In this document: piece after piece, positions 29,723 through 38,394 of the stretch
Position numbering within the stretch: the stretch's first letter is position 1
How the letters are laid out: every line of letters begins with the position of its first letter
NCBI RefSeq assembly: GCF_001307195.1
Contig: NZ_CP012808.1
Coordinates: 124,001 to 188,000, forward strand
Reading direction: 5' to 3'
Source: Acinetobacter equi
GTDB taxonomy: Bacteria; Pseudomonadota; Gammaproteobacteria; Pseudomonadales; Moraxellaceae
DNA: 64,000 nucleotides
Position numbers and translations under genes: made by a program
The notes under the pieces: model-generated
Databases searched by the model: none
Told to the model about the DNA's origin: nothing
Seen by the model: only the letters and a program-made list of their open reading frames with translations

Positions 29723-30532
29723 ATGATTAGCCTTCCACTGGTTTATACAGTCTTAGCATTAGTCGCTTATACCACAGGCTTTTGGTATTTGTTCCTACGT
29801 TTAATGTCTAAAAGTGAAATTAATCACTGGTTAATTGGACTCATTCTTAGTGTTGGTCTAATTCTGCATGGGACTGTTCTGTATTACGACATTATTACTC
29901 CCCTTGGCGTAAATTATGATGTCTTTAATTTAATTTCCTTTACTTCAGGCTTAATGCTACTTCTAAGCATACTATTTAGTACTTATCGCCCTGTAATGAC
30001 CATGAATTTAATTGGCATTCCAGTGGCAGCGATAGGGTTAATTTTGGGCTTTGCATTTAGCCAACATAATATTTTAATTGAACGTCATTCAGTTGGGCTA
30101 GATGCACATATCATCCTATCCTTAGCCGCTTATGTTGTTTTACTCATGGCGACAATTCAAGCTATAATTCTATGGTTTCAAAATCGAGAACTTAAAAATA
30201 AACAAAAGCGTCGAATTTGGGTCAATCTTCTTCCTTCCTATCAAGCCATGGAATCACTATTGTTCGACATGCTCATTGTTGGCTTTGGTTTATTAACCAT
30301 CGCCTTATGTTTGGGCTTCTTTACGATTGATGACTTCTTTGCTCAACATTTGGCACATAAAACAGCCTTTAGCATTATTTCTTGGTTTATTTATGGCTCT
30401 CTTTTAATCGGTCATTATAAATTCGGCTGGCGTGGTCAAAAGGCAATTCGCTTCACCATTTTAGGTTTCTTCTTATTAGCATTGGGTTTTATTGGTTCTA
30501 AATTTGTTTTAGAAATGATTTTAACTCACTAA
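29723..30532 (+). CDS. YpjD/CcsA-like inner-membrane protein
   Basis: 269 residues with about eight hydrophobic helices, resembling the cytochrome c assembly (CcsA/HemX) family member YpjD that commonly sits next to ffh. Family-type features include DAHIILSLAAYVVLLMATIQ and a late ISWFIYGSLLIGHYKFGWRG. A full haem-handling WWD motif is not evident. The start ATG follows AAAGG. The gene is divergent from ffh, with about 140 bases between starts. The role is uncertain; family members have been linked to haem or cation transport. Confidence 0.82.
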   Translation: MISLPLVYTVLALVAYTTGFWYLFLRLMSKSEINHWLIGLILSVGLILHGTVLYYDIITPLGVNYDVFNLISFTSGLMLLLSILFSTYRPVMTMNLIGIPVAAIGLILGFAFSQHNILIERHSVGLDAHIILSLAAYVVLLMATIQAIILWFQNRELKNKQKRRIWVNLLPSYQAMESLLFDMLIVGFGLLTIALCLGFFTIDDFFAQHLAHKTAFSIISWFIYGSLLIGHYKFGWRGQKAIRFTILGFFLLALGFIGSKFVLEMILTH

Positions 30533-30554
30533 ACATCATATACAAAAATATTCA

Positions 30555-30596
30555 CATAAATGCCTTTTTTATATAATAAAAGGTATTTATGTTTTT
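30555..30596 (+). terminator. Terminator after the YpjD-like gene
   Basis: Long stem CATAAATGCCTTTT (30555-30568) / AAAAGGTATTTATG (30578-30591) with one G-T pair, then a TTTTT run, 22 bases past the stop. Confidence 0.85.
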
Positions 30597-30618
30597 AATA
30601 AACAAAATATTATACATA

Positions 30619-30771
30619 GCCCGAATCGCGGATAAGGATTCTGTTTTAAAGCAAGTAATAAAAGTAATTTTATGCATATTTTGTGATTTTTTTAAAACAA
30701 AATATAAGCTTTCTATAACTCACGATGATAAAAATTCCTCAAGATTATATTTCCTTAAGCAGGATTCGGGT
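30619..30771. repeat. MITE-like inverted-repeat element (about 153 bp)
   Basis: The ends form imperfect terminal inverted repeats: the left begins GCCCGAATCGCGGATAAGG, and the right, in reverse complement, ACCCGAATCCTGCTTAAGG (14 of 19 match, including CCCGAATC). The eight bases outside each end, TATACATA and TATAAATA, match at seven positions, consistent with a decayed target duplication. No transposase fits inside. The remaining 30780-31000 stretch is AT-rich with no gene seen. Could be chance, given the AT-rich context. Confidence 0.45.
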
Positions 30772-31000
30772 TATAAATAGATTAAACACTCTATTTTTAG
30801 CATTTCCATCCTCCTATCTTAATTTAAAAATAAATAAAAAAATTATCGATTTAACAATATAAAAAATTTTAAACTTAATTTTAAAAATCAATTAAAAAAT
30901 ACAAAAGCATAACACTCTAGAATCTATTTAATTGACTTGCATCACATATTAAAAAAAATAAAGCTGATAAAATTACGAGATAAAAAACAGGGTACAAAAT

Positions 31001-31756
31001 ATGAAGTTATCTAAATGCCTTTATCTTACATCAAGTATTTTTCTTAGCCAGTCTGTATTTGCAAACAGTTTTTTAGATACCTTTGAAGGTGCTCCAAAAA
31101 TCAATGCAAATATATATGTATTTGCTGCAGATGTAGATGGAACATTAAGTGAAAAAAACATTAAATATAATGTAGATCAGCCTTTCAGTGATACCGTTAA
31201 ACATCTTGACCGAGTATTTATGAGTTATCTTGATTTCCGTAAAGGTGATTGGGGCATTTACATTGATAAACAACTCGTTAAAACATCAGAAGATGAACAA
31301 GTATTCCAAGTTCCTGTTGCAATCAGCACAAAACTCGACCAAACCAGTTACGGTGCTTATTATCAAGCATATAAATCACCTGAACTCAATTATAATAAAC
31401 AACATAAACTTCTTGTAGAACCGACAATTGGTGTTCATCACACAGAAGCAAAAGCCACATTAGCAGCTTTAAATATTACCAAACAAGCAAAATTAAATTG
31501 GAATGAATTCTTCTGGGGAGCTCGAATTCGTTATAATTTTGATTCTCCTTGGAATTTAGCATCTGAAATCACATTCGGTGCAGAAAACACCATCTCAGCT
31601 CATGCCTATGTTGGCTACAACATTCCTGTTTTTGATCGTTTAGTCAATCTAAGAGCGGGTTATCGCTACTTCAAACAAGATTATCAAGCGAATGACTTCC
31701 ACTGGGATATCCGTCAAAGAGGTCCTGTAATTGGCATCAACTTACCTATTTTTTAA
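31001..31756 (+). CDS. Exported, probably outer-membrane beta-barrel protein
   Basis: 251 residues with a signal peptide ending near SQSVFA (about residue 22). The mature part alternates hydrophobic and polar residues and ends in aromatic-rich strands (LRAGYRYFKQDY, IGINLPIF) with a C-terminal Phe, a hallmark of outer-membrane barrels. I do not recognise a named family. The stop is 13 bases before the choloylglycine-hydrolase-family gene, so the two are probably co-transcribed and may act together at the envelope. Confidence 0.7.
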   Translation: MKLSKCLYLTSSIFLSQSVFANSFLDTFEGAPKINANIYVFAADVDGTLSEKNIKYNVDQPFSDTVKHLDRVFMSYLDFRKGDWGIYIDKQLVKTSEDEQVFQVPVAISTKLDQTSYGAYYQAYKSPELNYNKQHKLLVEPTIGVHHTEAKATLAALNITKQAKLNWNEFFWGARIRYNFDSPWNLASEITFGAENTISAHAYVGYNIPVFDRLVNLRAGYRYFKQDYQANDFHWDIRQRGPVIGINLPIF

Positions 31757-31769
31757 AGGATAGAGCAAC

Positions 31770-32822
31770 ATGAAACATAAATTCAAAAAAGCACTTTGCG
31801 CGGTTGCTATTCTTCTCGCTGGAGAAGCAGCAATGGCTTGTACTCGAGTCGTCTATCTCGGCGAAAATAACAATATTATGACTGCCCGCTCTATGGACTG
31901 GAAATCTGATGTTGGTACAAACATGTGGATTTTACCAAACAAGGTAAAGCGTACAGGTATGGCAGGTCCTCGATCTATTGAATGGACTTCAAAATATGGT
32001 AGCGTTGTTGCAACAGGTTATGATATTGCAACCACTGATGGTGTTAATGAGAAAGGTTTAAATGCTAACCTACTTTGGTTAGTTGAATCTGAATATCCAA
32101 ATGCAAAAGACAGTAAAAAACCACTTTTAAGTCTTTCACTTTGGGCACAGTATATTTTAGATAACTTTGCAACAGTTGATGAAGCTGTTAAAGCTTTAGA
32201 AAAACAACCATTTGATGTCGTTACTGATTCTGTTCCAGGGCAAGATCGTCTTGCTGCACTTCATTTATCAATTTCTGATGCAACTGGCGATAGCGCGATT
32301 GTTGAATATGTTGATGGAAAACAAGTTATTCACCATAGCCGTAAATATCAAGTAATGACAAACTCACCAACGTTTGATCAACAGCTTGCATTAAATGCTT
32401 ATTGGCAACAAATTGGTGGAACAGTAATGTTGCCTGGAACAAACCGTGCATCTGACCGTTTTGCTCGTGCATCATTCTACATCAATGCTATTCCACAAAA
32501 TGGAACAACGAAAGATAGCCTTGCAAGCGTATTTAGTGTAATTCGTAATGCCTCTGTTCCATTTGGTATCAATACAGAAGCGGAACCAAACATTTCTTCT
32601 ACTCGCTGGCGTACAGTTGTAGATCACAAAAATAGCTTATATTTCTTTGATTCTGCTGTTTCACCAAATGTATTTTGGATTGATTTAAAAGAGATTGATT
32701 TCAATAATGGTAAAACTCAAAAGCTTGACTTAGGTCCAGACCAAGCAATTACTTATTCAGGTAAAGCAAATGCATCATTTAAAGATGCAAAACCTTTCCC
32801 ATTCTTAGCTGCTAAAATTTAA
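31770..32822 (+). CDS. Secreted choloylglycine hydrolase-family (linear amide C-N hydrolase) enzyme
   Basis: 350-residue Ntn-hydrolase of the penicillin V acylase/bile salt hydrolase family. A signal peptide ends in GEAAMA, and the next residue is Cys24 (CTRVVYLG), so signal-peptidase cleavage itself would expose the N-terminal nucleophile in the periplasm. Other family residues are seen: Arg and Asp in ARSMDW, Asn in VMTNSPTFDQQ, and Arg in ASDRFARASFY. Substrate might be bile salts, penicillin V, acyl-homoserine lactones or a lipid amide; the sequence does not decide. It follows the outer-membrane-type gene. Confidence 0.88.
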   Translation: MKHKFKKALCAVAILLAGEAAMACTRVVYLGENNNIMTARSMDWKSDVGTNMWILPNKVKRTGMAGPRSIEWTSKYGSVVATGYDIATTDGVNEKGLNANLLWLVESEYPNAKDSKKPLLSLSLWAQYILDNFATVDEAVKALEKQPFDVVTDSVPGQDRLAALHLSISDATGDSAIVEYVDGKQVIHHSRKYQVMTNSPTFDQQLALNAYWQQIGGTVMLPGTNRASDRFARASFYINAIPQNGTTKDSLASVFSVIRNASVPFGINTEAEPNISSTRWRTVVDHKNSLYFFDSAVSPNVFWIDLKEIDFNNGKTQKLDLGPDQAITYSGKANASFKDAKPFPFLAAKI

Positions 32823-33014
32823 TTATTTAAGCACAGGATGAATTAAGAATATCTTGGTTCATCCTCATTCATTTTCCAAACAATACTTCATCTACCTTCC
32901 TATTATTTTTATAAATTATATTCAAATTTAGCTAATAAACAGATTTTCAATATCACTAGACAATACACTATAATTTGCGTATAACACCGTTTTTTATTGT
33001 TCAGGTATAACACA

Positions 33015-33947
33015 TTGAAACTTGTACTGGCACCGATGGAAGGCTTAACAGATCCAATTATGCGAGATGTTCTTACATCCGTAGGAAGCTTCGATTGGTG
33101 TGTTACTGAGTTTATTCGTGTCACAGATACTGTTCTACCTGATCATGTGTATCATACATATTGTCCTGAATTAAAAACCAATGGTAAAACTGCAGCAGGT
33201 ACACCTGTACATGTACAATTTTTAGGAAATAATCCTGAAATGTTAGCAGCAAATGCTGTTCGTGCTGTTGAATTAGGTGCTCCAGCCATTGATATGAATT
33301 TTGGTTGCCCTGCAAAAACAGTGAATAGACATCGTGGTGGTTCTGTCTTACTTGATGAACCCGATGTTGTTTATGAATTAGTAAAAGCAGTACGCGCTGC
33401 TGTTCCTGTACATATTCCCGTTTCTGCGAAAATGCGTTTAGGTTATTTAGACCGAAATTTCACACTAGAAAATGCACATGCAATTGAAGATGCTGGCGCA
33501 GCTTGGGTGACGGTTCATGCGCGAACTAAAGCAGATGGTTATACTCCGCCTGCATTTTGGGATTTACTCCAACCCATTCGTGAAGCGATTAAAATTAATG
33601 TTATTGCCAATGGGGAAATTTGGACGAATTCAGATGCCAAACAATGCCAATTAGAATCAGGCTGTGAAGATCTAATGATTGGTCGTGGTGCAGTCACGAC
33701 ACCTGATTTAACTCAATGCATTCGTCAAAACACAAATGAACCTTTATTGATGTGGAATGATTTACTTGGACTACAAATTCGCTTCTTAAATGGCTCATAC
33801 AAAAAAGAAATGAATATGGTCGGTCGCTATAAACAATGGTTAGGCATGATGTCAAAACACTACCCTGAAGCAAAACAACTTTGGGATGAAGTGAAACGTG
33901 TTAAACCATTAGATGAAATTATTGAAAAGTTAAAAGCACAAATTTAA
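33015..33947 (+). CDS. dusC: tRNA-dihydrouridine(16) synthase DusC
   Basis: FMN-dependent enzyme reducing uridine in the tRNA D-loop. The chosen start is TTG 33015, giving KLVLAPMEGLTDP at the N-terminus; an earlier in-frame TTG (32997) would add six residues. Key motifs: DMNFGCPAKTVNRHRGG with the catalytic Cys, SAKMRLGY, HARTKADGY and the FMN phosphate site MIGRGAVTTPDL. At about 310 residues it matches the DusC subfamily. AGG lies about 10 bases upstream. Position specificity (U16) is inferred from subfamily resemblance. Confidence 0.92.
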   Translation: MKLVLAPMEGLTDPIMRDVLTSVGSFDWCVTEFIRVTDTVLPDHVYHTYCPELKTNGKTAAGTPVHVQFLGNNPEMLAANAVRAVELGAPAIDMNFGCPAKTVNRHRGGSVLLDEPDVVYELVKAVRAAVPVHIPVSAKMRLGYLDRNFTLENAHAIEDAGAAWVTVHARTKADGYTPPAFWDLLQPIREAIKINVIANGEIWTNSDAKQCQLESGCEDLMIGRGAVTTPDLTQCIRQNTNEPLLMWNDLLGLQIRFLNGSYKKEMNMVGRYKQWLGMMSKHYPEAKQLWDEVKRVKPLDEIIEKLKAQI

Positions 33948-33964
33948 TGAAGAGCTAAAAATAT

Positions 33965-33992
33965 AGAAGAATAGAAAACTCTATTCTTCTTC
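33965..33992. terminator. Hairpin between dusC and the DUF1289 gene
   Basis: Stem AGAAGAATAGA / TCTATTCTTCT (33965-33990). Its right arm overlaps the final codons of the convergent DUF1289 gene. No long T-run follows, so strength is uncertain. Confidence 0.5.
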
Positions 33993-34550
33993 TGCCAAAT
34001 GAATCAAACGCTCACTAATACTATCTGCACGTAAAAATGCTAAATCATAACTAGCTATAGCCAAAGCTAACACACGTCGTTCAAACTCTTGCCAAATAGG
34101 TTTTACCTGTTGTGATTGAATACCTAAACCACTTTCATTTGCAAAATTTTTATTTTTTTCACAAATCTTTAATGCTTGATATAATTTTCTGCCTCTACTC
34201 GCATCATCACGTAAACGCACACGCTTAGATAATACAAAGCCTTCTACATGTTTTAAATCTGCAAATGGCAACATAGGCACTAAAATTTGGTCTAACTGAG
34301 CATCTAATCGTTTCCATATAGTCGTTTGCTGTTCAGGTGTAAAAGTATTCCAACGAATCACTTCATGATTAAAACGTCGACACCCACGACAAACTGAATC
34401 ACCAAACACCGTAGAGCATCGCCCTGCACATGGGGTTAATGAGGCAATTCGACGATCATTACTCAAAACATACTCCTCATTTATTCGGATAAAATCATCA
34501 TAAATAACTGTGCAAGAATATACACGCTCTATACATTGAATAGAAGCCAT
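33981..34550 (-). CDS. DUF1289 domain-containing protein
   Basis: 189 residues. A Cys-rich DUF1289 domain lies near the N-terminus: PCAGRCSTVFGDSVCRGCRR with Cys41, Cys45, Cys54 and Cys57, followed by HEVIRWNTFTPEQQ, which likely binds a metal. The long helical C-terminus (RALALAIASYDLAFLRADS) is not part of the usual short DUF1289 proteins. Function unknown. It is convergent with dusC and divergent from trhO, and its last codons lie within a hairpin. Confidence 0.82.
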   Translation of the reverse strand: MASIQCIERVYSCTVIYDDFIRINEEYVLSNDRRIASLTPCAGRCSTVFGDSVCRGCRRFNHEVIRWNTFTPEQQTTIWKRLDAQLDQILVPMLPFADLKHVEGFVLSKRVRLRDDASRGRKLYQALKICEKNKNFANESGLGIQSQQVKPIWQEFERRVLALAIASYDLAFLRADSISERLIHLAEEE

Positions 34551-34639
34551 TTAATTCAGAGTGAATCACTCGCTTATTCAGTCAATTCAAGTTAAAATGT
34601 CGCCCTTTTAAAAATTCATACATACATTTGGAGTATTCC

Positions 34640-35572
34640 ATGAACGCTACTGTAGAACAGCTTGCACCTGTAGAACAGCAAGCGACGGCTGGTTGGGTTG
34701 TTGCAGCGCTTTATCAATTTAAAGAAGTTCAAGATCCTGCTGATCTTCAACAACGCCTTTTAGATTTGGTAAAAACAATCAACCTTTGTGGAACTTTAAT
34801 TGTTGCTGGTGAAGGCATTAACGGCACTGTTGCAGGTGATCGTGCTGCAATTGATAAGATTCATCAATTTCTTCTCAATGAAGGTTTTACATCAATGGAA
34901 TATAAAGAGTCTCATAGCTCTGATAAACCATTCCGTAAAATGAAAATCAAACTAAAAAAAGAAATTGTAACACTCGGTGTTGAAGTTAAACCTCGTGATT
35001 TAGTGGGTCACTATTTAGATCCTAAAGAATGGAATGATCTTATCGCTCGTGATGATGTCATCTTAATTGACACACGTAATGACTACGAATATAAAGCGGG
35101 TACTTTTAAGGGTGCACTTGACCCAAAAACAGAAACTTTCCGTGAGTTTCCAGAGTATGTGAAAAAGAACTTAGAACAGCATAAAGATAAAAAAATCGCT
35201 ATGTTCTGTACAGGTGGGATTCGCTGTGAAAAATCAACTTCTCTTCTTTTACAAGAAGGCTTTAATGAGGTTTATCACCTTAAAGGCGGTATCTTAAAAT
35301 ATTTAGAAGAAACACCACCTGAAGAAAGCATGTGGGAAGGTGAATGCTTTGTGTTCGATGGACGCACAGCTGTAACTCTAGGCATGGAAGAAGGTCAAAA
35401 TACAAAATGTCACGCTTGTGGCTGGCCGTTACTTCCTGAAGAGGTTTCATTACCTAGCTATGAACATGGTGTTTCATGTAAATACTGCATTGATAAAACA
35501 ACAGAGAAACAAAAAGAAGGTTTCCGTATGCGCCAGTCACAAATTGTTGCAGCTAAACGTAAACGTCTTTAA
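34640..35572 (+). CDS. trhO: tRNA uridine(34) hydroxylase TrhO (rhodanese family)
   Basis: Oxygen-dependent hydroxylase acting at wobble uridine 34 of tRNA, a step toward 5-methoxyuridine or 5-carboxymethoxyuridine (known for YceA/TrhO). The 310 residues include an N-terminal ferredoxin-like domain, the rhodanese domain with active Cys in MFCTGGIRCEKS, and a C-terminal Cys-rich region (CHACGWPL, CKYC). The start at 34640 has TGGAG 6 bases upstream; an in-frame TTG at 34628 would be that same Shine-Dalgarno, so it is rejected. Confidence 0.94.
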   Translation: MNATVEQLAPVEQQATAGWVVAALYQFKEVQDPADLQQRLLDLVKTINLCGTLIVAGEGINGTVAGDRAAIDKIHQFLLNEGFTSMEYKESHSSDKPFRKMKIKLKKEIVTLGVEVKPRDLVGHYLDPKEWNDLIARDDVILIDTRNDYEYKAGTFKGALDPKTETFREFPEYVKKNLEQHKDKKIAMFCTGGIRCEKSTSLLLQEGFNEVYHLKGGILKYLEETPPEESMWEGECFVFDGRTAVTLGMEEGQNTKCHACGWPLLPEEVSLPSYEHGVSCKYCIDKTTEKQKEGFRMRQSQIVAAKRKRL

Positions 35573-35585
35573 TTATCTCTAAAAA

Positions 35586-35614
35586 ATAAAAACCCTCTTT
35601 ATGAGGGTTTTTTA
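35586..35614 (+). terminator. Terminator of trhO
   Basis: Stem AAAACCCTC / GAGGGTTTT with a TTTAT loop and T-run, about 15 bases past the stop. Confidence 0.9.
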
Positions 35615-35739
35615 CTGAATGATTACGTAAGATATAAAATAATAAAAAAGATTAACCAAGTTTAAATACACCAATATTCTATTCATTTTAAAATCATATT
35701 CAGCCAACTTTTCTGCTCATCAAAGCAATGGAGTAGATT

Positions 35740-36021
35740 ATGCAAAAACAAATATGGTATTCATCATCACACCGTCACGCAAATTCGAATAAATTATCCC
35801 ATCATCCATCGAAAATCCTTCATGATCATATTTGTTTAAAGCCTCGATTATGTGACCGTATCTGTATTACATGTTTAGGACTTACAATTGGTTTTATTTT
35901 CGCACTTTTTATTGCTTATCACATTCACTTTAATGCCATAAGTTATCCTATTCTATTTTTAATACCACTCATGATGGGTTTTTTTTTATATCGGGTTTAT
36001 ATATATACGATATGCATATAA
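35740..36021 (+). CDS. Small two-helix membrane protein of unknown function
   Basis: 93 residues. The N-terminal half is His- and Ser-rich and hydrophilic. Two hydrophobic helices follow (CLGLTIGFIFALFIAYHI and YPILFLIPLMMGFFLYRVYI). A GGAG Shine-Dalgarno lies 8 bases before the ATG, supporting translation. It is flanked by the trhO terminator and the DedA gene. No family recognised. Confidence 0.5.
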   Translation: MQKQIWYSSSHRHANSNKLSHHPSKILHDHICLKPRLCDRICITCLGLTIGFIFALFIAYHIHFNAISYPILFLIPLMMGFFLYRVYIYTICI

Positions 36022-36099
36022 AGTTTAAATAAATATTATAAAAATGACATAAATATGACATAAATAAAAATTATGATAATTAGTTAATTTGAAAAATGA

Positions 36100-36726
36100 A
36101 TGAATGTCATGAATTTACAAGACTGGATTCTATCTATAATGGAGCAATTAGGTTATCTAGGAATTGCTTTTCTGATGTTCCTAGATAACATTTTCCCTCC
36201 TATCCCATCTGAAATTATCATGCCATCTGCAGGTTATTCAGCTTCGTTAGGACAACATACCCTTCTTGGAGTAATTATTGCAGGATGCATTGGTTCACTC
36301 CTTGCTGCAGCAGTTCTTTATTGGGTTGGATATAAGTTTAAACATGAAACAATTTTTCGCTTTACCGATCAATATGGAAAATATTTTTTTACTACAACAG
36401 ATGATGTAAAAAAAGCATTAATTTGGTTTGAAAAACACGGACACCGTATTGTTTTTTTTGGACGAATGATTCCAGCCATGCGTTCCATTATTAGTATTCC
36501 AGCAGGTATGAGTCATATGCCTTTTTGGAAATTTATGCTTTTTAGTTCTTTAGGTACAATTATTTGGACAACATTTTTAGCCTGTGTAGGCTTTTTCTTT
36601 GGTGAAAACCAAGCCTTGATGACCGAAATATTTAGCCAAGCTAATTATATCATTCTTGTAATTGTTCTTGTAGTTTTAATGTTTATTCTATACCGTAAAT
36701 ACCAACAAAAACGGATAGTTAAATAA
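36100..36726 (+). CDS. DedA-family membrane protein
   Basis: 208-residue inner-membrane protein of the DedA/Tvp38 (VTT) family, whose members flip undecaprenyl phosphate or phospholipids. Family motifs: EFIFPPIPSE-like NIFPPIPSEIIMPSAGY near residue 30, and FFGRMIPAMRSIISIPAGM near 127, both re-entrant hairpin signatures with the conserved Arg residues. About five hydrophobic segments. Start at ATG 36100; a second in-frame ATG is at 36109. The next gene follows 18 bases later. Confidence 0.9.
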   Translation: MNVMNLQDWILSIMEQLGYLGIAFLMFLDNIFPPIPSEIIMPSAGYSASLGQHTLLGVIIAGCIGSLLAAAVLYWVGYKFKHETIFRFTDQYGKYFFTTTDDVKKALIWFEKHGHRIVFFGRMIPAMRSIISIPAGMSHMPFWKFMLFSSLGTIIWTTFLACVGFFFGENQALMTEIFSQANYIILVIVLVVLMFILYRKYQQKRIVK

Positions 36727-36744
36727 ACAACTGGAATATCTAAA

Positions 36745-37164
36745 ATGCAAAAATATCTGAAAAGTTTTGCACTGTTTTACAGTATTACACTCATTATTAT
36801 TTGCTTGCTTCTCATTTTCGTTATTCACCTAGGTACCGTCACATTTATTCCTATTTTTATTTTTTCTGCCTTATTTACAGTCTCTCGCTTTGTAAAAACT
36901 GAAAAACGTCTACCTACAAAAGAAGAAAAGCATATCCTAGTTTGGGGAAATACAGCACTGGCACTTATTATTGAATGCTTTATTATTTTCTTTTTAGTGA
37001 TGCTAAATCCTAATGCAGAAAAAATTATTCAGGCAGCAGAAAACATAGGCATATTATTATATGCCGTCATTATGCTTTTCTTTGTCGCCATTCATTCTGC
37101 TGTGTTTTTTATGGCTTACAGATGGTTTGCACCTTTCATTTTGAAACGTCAACTCACATCATAA
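36745..37164 (+). CDS. Four-helix membrane protein, ABZJ_00895-like
   Basis: 139 residues with four hydrophobic helices separated by a short polar loop (VKTEKRLPTKEEKHILVWG, about residues 50-68). The plan resembles a small Acinetobacter membrane family named after ABZJ_00895; I rely on recall for that and function is unknown. It starts 18 bases after the DedA gene, so co-transcription is likely. A bidirectional terminator follows. Confidence 0.65.
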   Translation: MQKYLKSFALFYSITLIIICLLLIFVIHLGTVTFIPIFIFSALFTVSRFVKTEKRLPTKEEKHILVWGNTALALIIECFIIFFLVMLNPNAEKIIQAAENIGILLYAVIMLFFVAIHSAVFFMAYRWFAPFILKRQLTS

Positions 37165-37181
37165 AGTAATCTTACTGATAT

Positions 37182-37209
37182 AAAAAAGCACCGATATCGG
37201 TGCTTTTTT
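37182..37209. terminator. Bidirectional terminator
   Basis: Perfect 28-base palindrome with arm AAAAAAGCACCGAT, between convergent membrane-protein and UPF0149 genes. Confidence 0.9.
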
Positions 37210-37211
37210 AA

Positions 37212-37736
37212 TTAATTTGGTGTGTGATACATCAAATATAATTCGTTTAGATTTTCTGGAATTTCTTCAGCAAGCTCATCCATCAATTGACCATTACGAC
37301 GGAATGTTTCCATTTGTGGATCTTCTTCATCAACACCACTGAATACCATAATTGGCAGTGTCAAATCTACAAGTTGCTCTTCAAATTCTGGAGTAAACCA
37401 AGCTTCTTCGTTTAAGAACATTGCATCGACAAAGCCAACACTCCAATCGCCTAAACTTGATTCAACATCAGCTTCTTCAATTTCAAAAGGAAATTCAATT
37501 CCTTCTTCATTTGCTAAGCTTTGACGAATTGCATCTAACCACGCTTTAATCTGCGCAATGATTTCAGCTGGAACTTTCTTCTGATTTCCTTCAAATAGTT
37601 CATCTAACCATTTGTCGAATTTCGGACCAACAGCAATTGCACATAAAAAGCCATGAGTCGCCGCAAAATCTAGACCGAACTCGTTTTGGTCACCATCTAG
37701 AAATTCACTTAACTGGTCTAAATCTAAAGCACTCAT
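37212..37736 (-). CDS. UPF0149 (YgfB/YecA) family protein
   Basis: 174-residue acidic cytoplasmic helical protein of the UPF0149 family. Family hallmarks are the early FAATHGFLCAIAVGPKF and WLDELFEG segments and the later SLGDWSVGFVDAMFL. It lacks the C-terminal SEC-C zinc motif of longer YecA proteins. Biochemical function unknown. In pseudomonads the gene often sits with ubiquinone genes (ubiH/pepP), but that context is absent here. Confidence 0.82.
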   Translation of the reverse strand: MSALDLDQLSEFLDGDQNEFGLDFAATHGFLCAIAVGPKFDKWLDELFEGNQKKVPAEIIAQIKAWLDAIRQSLANEEGIEFPFEIEEADVESSLGDWSVGFVDAMFLNEEAWFTPEFEEQLVDLTLPIMVFSGVDEEDPQMETFRRNGQLMDELAEEIPENLNELYLMYHTPN

Positions 37737-37803
37737 TTAAAATCCAAACTTAGATACTAAAAATACAAGCATAACATTATGCCATGCTTTCGTGGCTTTT
37801 TAG

Positions 37804-38007
37804 TTAATCTTCGTCATCAAAATCATCATCGTCAAAATCGTAGTCAAAATCTTTGAGTTCGCGCTCCAAACGACGTTGTGCTAATAAATCATCAATGAGG
37901 CGTCGCTTTTCTAATGATTCTTTTGCACTAATCTTACTTGATGCTTCATCGAAATTAACATCATCATCACCGTAGTTATCATCTAGTTCAAAATCTGTCG
38001 AAGACAC
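37804..38007 (-). CDS. Small acidic protein, PA3496-like
   Basis: 67 residues, extremely Asp-rich at both ends, with a basic helix in the middle (KESLEKRRLIDDLLAQRRL). This layout resembles the PA3496 family described as a putative envelope-integrity protein; the assignment is by recall. No signal peptide. It lies upstream of rpoD in the opposite direction and just after the UPF0149 gene start, possibly forming a leftward pair with it. Confidence 0.65.
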   Translation of the reverse strand: MSSTDFELDDNYGDDDVNFDEASSKISAKESLEKRRLIDDLLAQRRLERELKDFDYDFDDDDFDDED

Positions 38008-38341
38008 TAAAACTACCTCAGAATGAAAAAATGTGAATGGTCTAGGGCGTATTTATCTAGGATTACAAATATTGTCAAGTTTTATTTTTAATTTTACATT
38101 TTATTTTTAATTTTTTGCATTTTTTTAACAAAAAGTGCTTAAATATATCCTCAAAAATTTATTATTTAGTCAGTTATAATATTTAAACATAATGCTAGGA
38201 TGAAATTGAATATTTTTATAACAAGCAAAATGCATGAACTTGTTTTTTTCAACTTCGTCCCAATATAGATAATCATTCAAACAAATAAGATTTTATTTTC
38301 ACGTTTGACTGATCAATTCAAAAGCTATTTAAGGTAAATTG

Positions 38342-38350
38342 TGCTATCAT
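38342..38350 (+). promoter_or_regulatory. Extended -10 promoter element of rpoD
   Basis: TGCTATCAT, a TG-N-TATCAT extended -10, lies 45 bases before the rpoD ATG; no good -35 is seen at the proper distance. The rest of the 38008-38394 gap is AT-rich, with no gene recognised. Confidence 0.5.
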
Positions 38351-38394
38351 GCACGGTTTTTCACTGCCACAGATTCAACGAAGAGTAAGCAAAG

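Noticed and set aside
30589..30780. 63-codon open frame starting ATG at 30589
   Set aside because: Its start lies within a terminator hairpin, there is no Shine-Dalgarno, and the frame spans the whole inverted-repeat element; composition looks non-coding.
32909..33124. Minus-strand open frame overlapping the dusC start
   Set aside because: It is antisense to the conserved PMEGLTDP coding segment and has no support of its own.
37800..38040. Acidic 67-residue frame as possible chance composition
   Set aside because: Considered non-coding because of Asp repeats, but kept as a gene since the KRRLIDDLLAQRRL helix resembles a known small family.
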